NCBI GenBank assembly: GCA_963556695.1
Contig: CAUWAG010000004.1
Location: 3,410,001-3,474,000 of the forward strand
Reading direction: 5' to 3'
DNA from: Anthostomella pinea
Lineage: Eukaryota > Ascomycota > Sordariomycetes > Xylariales > Xylariaceae
Length of the DNA stretch: 64,000 bases
The position numbers were made by a program, and so were the translations under genes. Below, one piece after another: positions 57,790 through 64,000 of this stretch (position 1 is its first letter; each line of letters starts with the position of its first letter). The notes beneath the pieces are model-generated. The model had not been told where the DNA came from, did no database searches, and saw nothing but the letters and a program-made list of their open reading frames with translations.

Positions 57790-60700
57790 TCACAACCAAG
57801 TCCGACTAGAACTCAGCCGCTTATAGCTACTGCGATACGTGCCATCGGCGAGGAGCTCCGTGCCACTATTGAACGTCTGACTACTGGGCATCCTATTCCG
57901 CCTCCCAGTACGCCTCCCATTGTATCCCCCTTCCACATCCACATTATTCCCAAACCCCCCTTCCACATTCAGCCCGTTATTCTTGCCCGCAAACCGATCG
58001 GCCGCTTCTTCAAAAAAATAGTGGTTCGACCCGGACGCATAGCCGACGCGGAACGGCACGACCATCTCCAGCGCGTCCGGCCCGTGGCCGCACGACCCGG
58101 CCAGCGCGCGCGACGGCGGCGAGTTGATGGCGAGCGCGAACAGCTTCTGGGGTTCCGTGTAGTCCGTCACCAGGCCGCCGGCGCGGGAGTCGTCTGCGTT
58201 GGTGGTTTGGTGGCGTTCTCCTCCGAGGGGGTGATGGTTGCCTTTAAGCCCGTTCCGGTTATTGTTGTTATGATTACGACTACTACCACGACTGCCGCCT
58301 GTGAAGCAGCACCCGCCGCCCCCGGAGGCGAGGTAGGCCAGACAAAGCACGTTCAGCAGGAACACGCCGGCCAGCACGGGGTAGAAAACGCCCTGCCAGC
58401 CCGCCGAGTGCGCGCTGGCGTACTGCTGCGTGCGCACGTGCGCGCGGAAGGTCTCGTACACGCCGGGGTCGAGCTGCATGACGTCGCCGTGCGGCCACTT
58501 GGCGCGGTACGTGGTCTGCAGCGACCCGGACACGATACTACTAGACGCGAGCACGGCGAGCGCCTCGGCCATGCTGGGGAGCAGCGGGTCGAGGCGTGGG
58601 CTGTTGAGGATCAGGTCCGTCAGGATGCGCGCGTTGCTGGCGTTGCTGTTCTCGGTGCCCGCGTTGAGGTTGATGCTGAGCGCCCAGAGCTGGGCCACGT
58701 TCTTCCAGTCGCCGGAGGCTTCGAGCGGGGACTGGGCGGCGGAGGGGTCGGTCAGCGCGTACGAGTCTGGGTCGCTGGCGTCTTCGCAGTGCGCCTTCAT
58801 CTTGCCGCCGGATATGCCCGAGATGTCGAAGTGCGTGGAGCACTTGGGCGTCACCCAGGACCGCAGCTCGCAGAGCGAGTAGTCGTCGGTCGCGGTCGTG
58901 TTGGCTTTCGAGAGCAGGTAGATTGCGTCGCCCATGTAGACGGTCGCGTTGGCGATCATGTTGTAGTCGATCGGGTACTGTGCACGCAGAGGTCAGTATG
59001 TTGATTGTTTGTTGTGGTGGAGGACTGGTAGAGGTTGGAGCAGCGGTGTCGTCATGGAAAGAGACATGGGATGGCACGATAGGACGTACGAGTTGAAAGA
59101 CAGGCGGCCGACGTCCATACTTCTCGCCCCAGCGAAACACATCGTCGACCGCGGTGCCGTTGAGCCACTCCGTATCCGCCACCACCGGCACGTCCTCGTA
59201 CCAGTCGTCGGCGCCCCTCTGCTGGCCGGGGATCTCCGTGTCGTCGTTGCGCGCGTCCGGCCACGTCGTGTAGACCAGCGGCGCCAGCTCGTCGGCGTTC
59301 ATGTTGACGCACATGACGTTGACCGTGGGCGACACGACGCTGGCGAGGATCGAGTACTCGCCCACGCCGTTCAGGTCGTTCGGCTGCAGGATGCCGTTCT
59401 TGGAGTCGGTGGCGGCCGCGTAGACGCCCGGGTGCGGCATTGCCAGCGTCACGTTGTTGATGACGCGGTCGTGCGCGGCGAAGTTCGCGGCCGGGTCGCT
59501 GTACTCCGCCTCGATCCATGAGGATTCTAGGGTGGTGTTGTCGAAGAGGCTGTGCTTGCCCGTCGGCCGCTTGCTGATCTCATCCATTGTCGAGTTGCCG
59601 TTTGAGTGAATGGCCTCCCATTCGGTCCTGGGGTTGTGATATTAGCTACGTTGTCCCTCATCAAGCTGGCATGCTGATGTTACGGTCCAAACGTACATGA
59701 AAGCAATGAGGTTATGATAAGCTGGAAGACCATTAGCTATGAAACGAAAGACATTGAGCGTAACCAACGACTGAGAAAGCCTCGGATCCAAGGGAACTTA
59801 CATTGGCCGGAGTATTGCACACCAAGACAGGACTCGGCAGAATATGGCAGGTCGAGCTTCGTGTCAATCGGTGTTTTACAAGTGTCGCTAATGAAATAAG
59901 GATTGGCATAAGATGCTCTCACTAGCCCTTGCAGTTCCTGCGAGTCCCACGATCCCCATTTGAGCTTCGGACTGACCATGGCATCCGAGGCCGTGGTGTA
60001 GAACAGAGCACACAGGGTGGCTATCAAGGTCAAGACGCCCATAACCGACGTGGCACCATGGGGTATGTTTTCCCAGTTCGTGATCATGGATCCTGGTTGC
60101 TACGAGGCCATCATGTTAATAAGTATCGTGAGAAAGGAGCAGTTCAATAACTCACGATGACCCAGTTTCTCATGGTCAATTCTGCCAGGGTTACGCCCCG
60201 AGATTTCTTGATGAATGCCCTTCTCGTAATGACCTGGCCGAGGACTGCCACGAAGACGGTGACGAAGGACAACTCGATAGTCTTGGCGGCTAGGGTGCAG
60301 AGCAATGTCGCCGTCGAGGGTGCAAGCTGCCAATGAGCGCCTGATGATATACCCTGGCCATATCGCGGTTGGTAAATAGAAGTAACGAGCCAGACGCCCG
60401 AGAGACCGGTCGAATATATAGACGAAATCATCAGCGTGACGTATAACCAACTCCAGCGCTTGATATGAACATCTCTCCTCGAATGACAGTCCACGGGAGG
60501 TTGGGCTGTATTTGGTCAGTTCCGCAAGCCACTCATAGGAGGGGGACCGGCCCGATCAGGTCATACCATATCGTATGGAGAGGTCATCGTTGTCTTCCTC
60601 TTCGCTGCTCCGGTCGTCTGTCGAGGGTTGAAGCGTGTCTACCGAAGTCATGGGATACGACTCGGCGCGGGAATGCGGCCTTGGATCCGGCGCATCTCTC

Positions 60701-61170
60701 GCATCATCAGCAACTCCCCCCTTCTCCCGCCGCGGTGTTAGGGATCTTTTTAGCATCTCGCGGAACTTGGTCTGCCGTGGAGCTGGCGGCGCAGCGCTGG
60801 AAGCGGGCATCATAGGCAGGCTTGTGTTCGACGGGGCCGAGACAATGACCTGTGGTGTCGTCCACGAGCGATGGGCCGGCGGTGATAAGGGTGAGACTAT
60901 CTTAACAGGACCGGCCGTGTGAACGACCTCGGACACTCGTTTTACTGACGTCGGACTTACAGCGTCGCCTATGCGCGACGTGCCGGCCTCGAACATTTTC
61001 ATTGCTCCTATTGCTGAGATAGTCGTGTTGCTGGAATCGGAGGACTCCCCGTCATCGTAGTCCTCATCTATCTGGTCGTCACTGCGCCAAGGCGAGAAGG
61101 TTGAGGGCAGCAAATAAGGAGCTCCGTCGTAAATTCGGGAATGACTGGTCTTCCGTGTGTCGTCGGCCAT
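57790..61170 (-). CDS. Multipass membrane protein with large glycosylated ectodomain, unknown function
   Basis: Six exons were deduced: 61170-60567, 60505-60156, 60099-59802, 59736-59697, 59627-59090, 58977-57790, giving about 1005 residues with all junctions in frame. Residues 1-200 are a Ser/Pro-rich cytosolic region. Hydrophobic segments follow: LYVTLMISSIYSTGLSGVWL, ELSFVTVFVAVLGQVI and SVMGVLTLIATLCALFYTTA. RNWVIQPGSMITNWEN spans junction 2, and TTASDAMVSPKLKWGSW is a phrase shared by a family of fungal membrane proteins of unknown role. A long Asn-glycosylation-rich ectodomain comes next, then a last helix (GVFYPVLAGVFLLNVLCLAYL) and a Gly/Asn-rich tail. The 40-nt exon 4 could start 15 nt later (CAG at ~59724), still in frame. 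The topology suggests a surface sensor or transporter-like protein; that is inference. Confidence 0.75.
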
Positions 61171-62436
61171 CTTTCAGGTCTGTGCTGGTATGCTGTTCGC
61201 TCTGACGCGTTTCGAGGTGCCTGGTTACGATTCGCGCATGAGAAGCTGTGTCTTGAGTAGTGATTGAGAGCACGGGCTATGAAGTGAGGAAGTCAATTCA
61301 CCCGGACTCAATCGATTCTTCCCACCAACAGAGATCGACTGGACAAACGGAATTGAGGGGAAACGGAATTGAGAAAATCAATGCCTGCAAGTGGTGAGAT
61401 GCAGTTGGTTGACAGTTGCAGGTAGGATACGGGAGAAAGTTGCTGACAAGGGGGCAGAGCAGACACAGCTGGGATGTAGCTTGACAGGCTTGACGATCGT
61501 TATTGTTTGTAGCTACTTGGCACGGCCGAGCGACGGACGAAGATGTCACGAGTGATGCCACGGGTGGTCAATTGGCGGAGTAAAAGCAAAGATACTCCCT
61601 TGCGCCGTTTAGCTGTTTGTCTCTCAATTCATACGTCGCACGGTTGCTTTTCCCGGTTTGAACGTCACAAGTAGAGTGTCGCTGTCGCACGAAGTGTCCT
61701 GACGGACAAACTGCATGACCCACCAAAGTCCAGCTCGTGGGCAGGCAACCACATTCGCACCTGTAAGCTGTCGAACAGGAAACATTACTGTATCCATAAA
61801 GGCCCTGGACATGGAAGAGCTGGCATGGCTGGGAAGGCGAAAGTCCATCCTTCATCGTTGCATTGCCACTGGGAATGATTCTGCCCCTGTTGTACCCCCC
61901 AGCCCCCCGGCGTCTGCGCCGTAGTCTCCATGCTCTAGCGGCATCTAGCACCCGCTAACGACTCCAGCCTCATTCATTAGTTCTAAAAACAGAACACCCC
62001 CCAACATTCCATGTCCAGGACCCAGTGTACTTATTTGATCCAGGTCGCTGGCTTCGAGATGAGATCCATGTCACCAAATAATATATTATTGCAATGGCAA
62101 CTGCCAGCAGGCAGACACGAACCTTAGACGGTGAGTTAGACGGCATGTGTCCTTTGACGGAGTTACTGTTGTAGGTGATATGATCTGGACACCGTGCGGT
62201 CGGGTGGTCGCATACTTCTGGTAATACATGTCAAATCCGGTTCGCTACCTACGTTATGTTCGTGACGCTCTGCAGGATGGCGCGGGCTCTTGCAGATGGC
62301 CAGCACGAATTCATCATTCATCATGGCAGACACGAAGCAGCCACAATCTATCGCATATCCAAGGGCCAACAAGGTGAGGGCGCACAGGCAACAGATCATC
62401 ATGCATGGAGATAGAAGCCGGCCAGCCTCATAGGTA
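61171..62436. other. Intergenic region between two minus-strand genes
   Basis: It holds the promoter side of the membrane protein gene and the 3' flank of the next gene. Minus-strand frames at 61568-61951 and 62163-62465 lack domains and consistent splice sites. No gene supported. Confidence 0.4.
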
Positions 62437-64000
62437 TCACTGATCAGGCGTAAACATCCCGCCATGCCACCCGTACGCCCGGTGAAGGCGCCTCCCCATC
62501 CGCCTAGCCACGGCGAAGGGGATCTTGCTGCTGGGGTGTGGCTCGTGCATCTGGATCCCGCGCTCCACGTCCAGCTTCGTCGGCTGGAAGTGCCAGGCCG
62601 AACCGTACCATTTCTCGGCCGTGAACCCCGTCGCGTTCATGGCGTGCAGGAAGTCGACCCAGGGCGTCTCGCCCGGCTGCTGCGACGACGCCGTCGGGAC
62701 GAAGAATAGCGTGTTGAAGATCTTGAGCGCTCGCTGGTCGACCTGTAGGATGGTCTTCTCGGGCGGCGCGGATGTTGCTCCCTCGCCTGGTCCCCTCGTC
62801 TGCTCTTCCTGCTGGGCTGGAGCCCGTGCCGCAGCTTTTCCGCGCGTCTTGACCTTCTGTCGTTCAACGTGAACCTTGAAGTCGTTCTTGCTGAGCGTGT
62901 CAGAAGTCTGGCCCACATTGAGCCCCGAGAACGGCATCGGCAGCTCCTCTTCCACCCTGTGACTTTTCTGGCTCGATCCAGTCGGGCGTCCTCTGTACCT
63001 GCCTTGCGAACAAGACGGCCTTGTGCCGCGGTGAGAAGACCTTCCAGCCACTGCACCCGCAGTCGGGGTCCTCACAGGGAAGCCGGACGCTGTTCAGAGC
63101 CGATATCATAGGCCGCCAGAAGGCGTCCAGGCGCGCTTCGGCTTCCTGCATCGCCTGGACGTTCTTCCGAGAATATCGCTTGTTGAGCGGGTAATGGAAT
63201 GCCCTGCGTGAGGGATTCGCGAGTTGCCCGAAGCGCGGCCATTTGTGGAAATTCTCAAACTTGTACAGGGTGATGGTAAACATAGAGTCGTCTTTATAGT
63301 CTTGCATGACTCTATCGTTGTAGACACCCATCTTAGACACGATGTCGATGCCGTCACTCCAGGGCTGGAAAAGTTTGATTTGTTCGAAGAACTCTACCTC
63401 CAACACTCAAAGTCAGGAGCTGAGTCCAAGCGGCCCTTGTCCGCGACGCGCGCGGCTGGCAGAAATTCATCAACCATGTTCGGGTGTTACTTACCATCGC
63501 TGAGAGGTCCGCAAGTTCTCGAGCCACCCATGGGGAAATTAACTTCTTGACTGACCCATCTCGTCGCATCAGCAGCTCCAGCTCGTCCGTCAAAGCCTTC
63601 ATCTCGAACTTGCGATTCTTTTCATCAAACATAGTCGTGAAAATCCACATGAGCTCCTTTTCCGACTTGGACGGTGGAGATAGCTGGCTGGGCGGATGGT
63701 TGAAGCGGTTCCGCATTGGCGGCGATGTCGGAACACCGGTCCTCAACTTCCTCAACACAAACTTCAAGCTGGCGTAACCAGCAATGTTGCACTGGAGTAG
63801 AGACAACGTGATGGCCTCAGGTGCCGGCCGGTCGTAACGGAGCTCTGAAGCGTGGCTTTGCATAGCTTTGGCAGCCCTGGAGATGCGACTCAGCAAGATC
63901 CGCCAGTTCTCTATATACTCCAGCGCATCCGTTAGCACATTCTGGACAATGGGTGCCCAAAACTCAGCATCGCCGTCGGTAGGCTTGGTGGCTGTGTGCC
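62437..64000 (-). CDS. Uncharacterised fungal protein, 5' end beyond the window
   Basis: Minus-strand exons: >64000-63495, 63397-63003, 62956-62437 (stop). The upstream frame is open to the window edge (FWAPIVQNVLTDALEYIENW), so the start is not visible; about 470 C-terminal residues are present. The first intron (97 nt, GTAAGT..CTCCTGAC..TTGGAG) gives LSAM joined to VEFFEQIKLFQPWSDG. The second junction has no usable GT in phase; a 46-nt intron starting GCAGGT and ending GTCACAG keeps frame and joins VLFA to RVEEELPMPFSGL. Visible features are a predominantly helical N-terminal part, a Cys motif PCEDPDCGCSGWK, and a Lys/Arg/Gln-rich low-complexity stretch (~62780-62870). The ending is HRAYGWHGGMFTPDQ. 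No family was recognised. Confidence 0.65.

Noticed and set aside
57754..59004. 416-residue plus-strand ORF opposite the membrane protein gene
   Set aside because: Low-complexity Arg/Val/Gly composition typical of the reverse strand of GC-rich coding sequence; the minus-strand exons have helices, splice sites and frame continuity.
1..64000. tRNA and rRNA genes
   Set aside because: I looked for B-box-like GGTTCGA motifs with pairing stems and for rRNA-like segments and found none I could support by eye; a covariance-model scan could not be run here.

Overview
The window looks like a chromosome segment of a filamentous ascomycete (Pezizomycotina). Genes have short introns (46-112 nt, GT..AG with CTRAC-type branch sites) and encode typical mould proteins: an OPT transporter, a DUF3405 protein, a paxillin-like LIM protein and inositol-3-phosphate synthase. 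Gene-bearing DNA of ordinary composition alternates with very AT-rich blocks full of stop codons and C-to-T / G-to-A changes, the usual footprint of repeat-induced point mutation (RIP). No genus is assigned; Sordariomycetes is a guess only.

Layout. 1-5.9 kb: a decayed Ty1/copia element inserted inside a decayed Fot1/pogo-type DNA transposon. 5.9-6.9 kb: AT-rich spacer with a solo LTR. 7-19.5 kb: gene-poor DNA with one possibly broken gene (8.1-8.8 kb), a small secreted protein gene (9.5-9.9 kb), a 750-bp segment between 14-bp direct repeats, a complete four-exon OPT transporter gene (12.5-15.1 kb), a cysteine-rich secreted protein gene beside a decayed tandem copy (15.3-16.6 kb), and a BTB/POZ remnant (17.4-18.2 kb). 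19.5-27 kb: AT-rich block with a MITE and three solo LTRs. 28.06-33.43 kb: a young, almost intact copia retrotransposon with identical LTRs. 34.5-46.6 kb: DUF3405 membrane protein and LIM-domain protein genes with long non-coding flanks. 46.6-53.3 kb: a second AT-rich block bounded by inverted ~60-bp repeats, holding a MITE copy, a decayed Fot1/pogo element and solo LTRs. 53.3-64 kb: INO1, a six-exon multipass membrane protein gene, and a gene that runs off the right edge.

The host genes do not form a pathway cluster. The coherent story is transposon turnover: old elements mutated into AT-rich blocks, later solo LTRs (five with exact 5-bp target duplications) that still have normal composition, and one recent copia insertion 16 bp upstream of the start codon of a small ORF. 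Two candidate secreted effector-like genes sit in the repeat-rich left third. The items most worth following up are the duplicated/decayed cysteine-rich secreted gene pair, the MITE family sharing terminal repeats with the Fot1-like elements, the inverted repeats bounding the 46.6-53.3 kb block, and a predicted GC-AG intron in the last gene. No gene system unlike known families was recognised.
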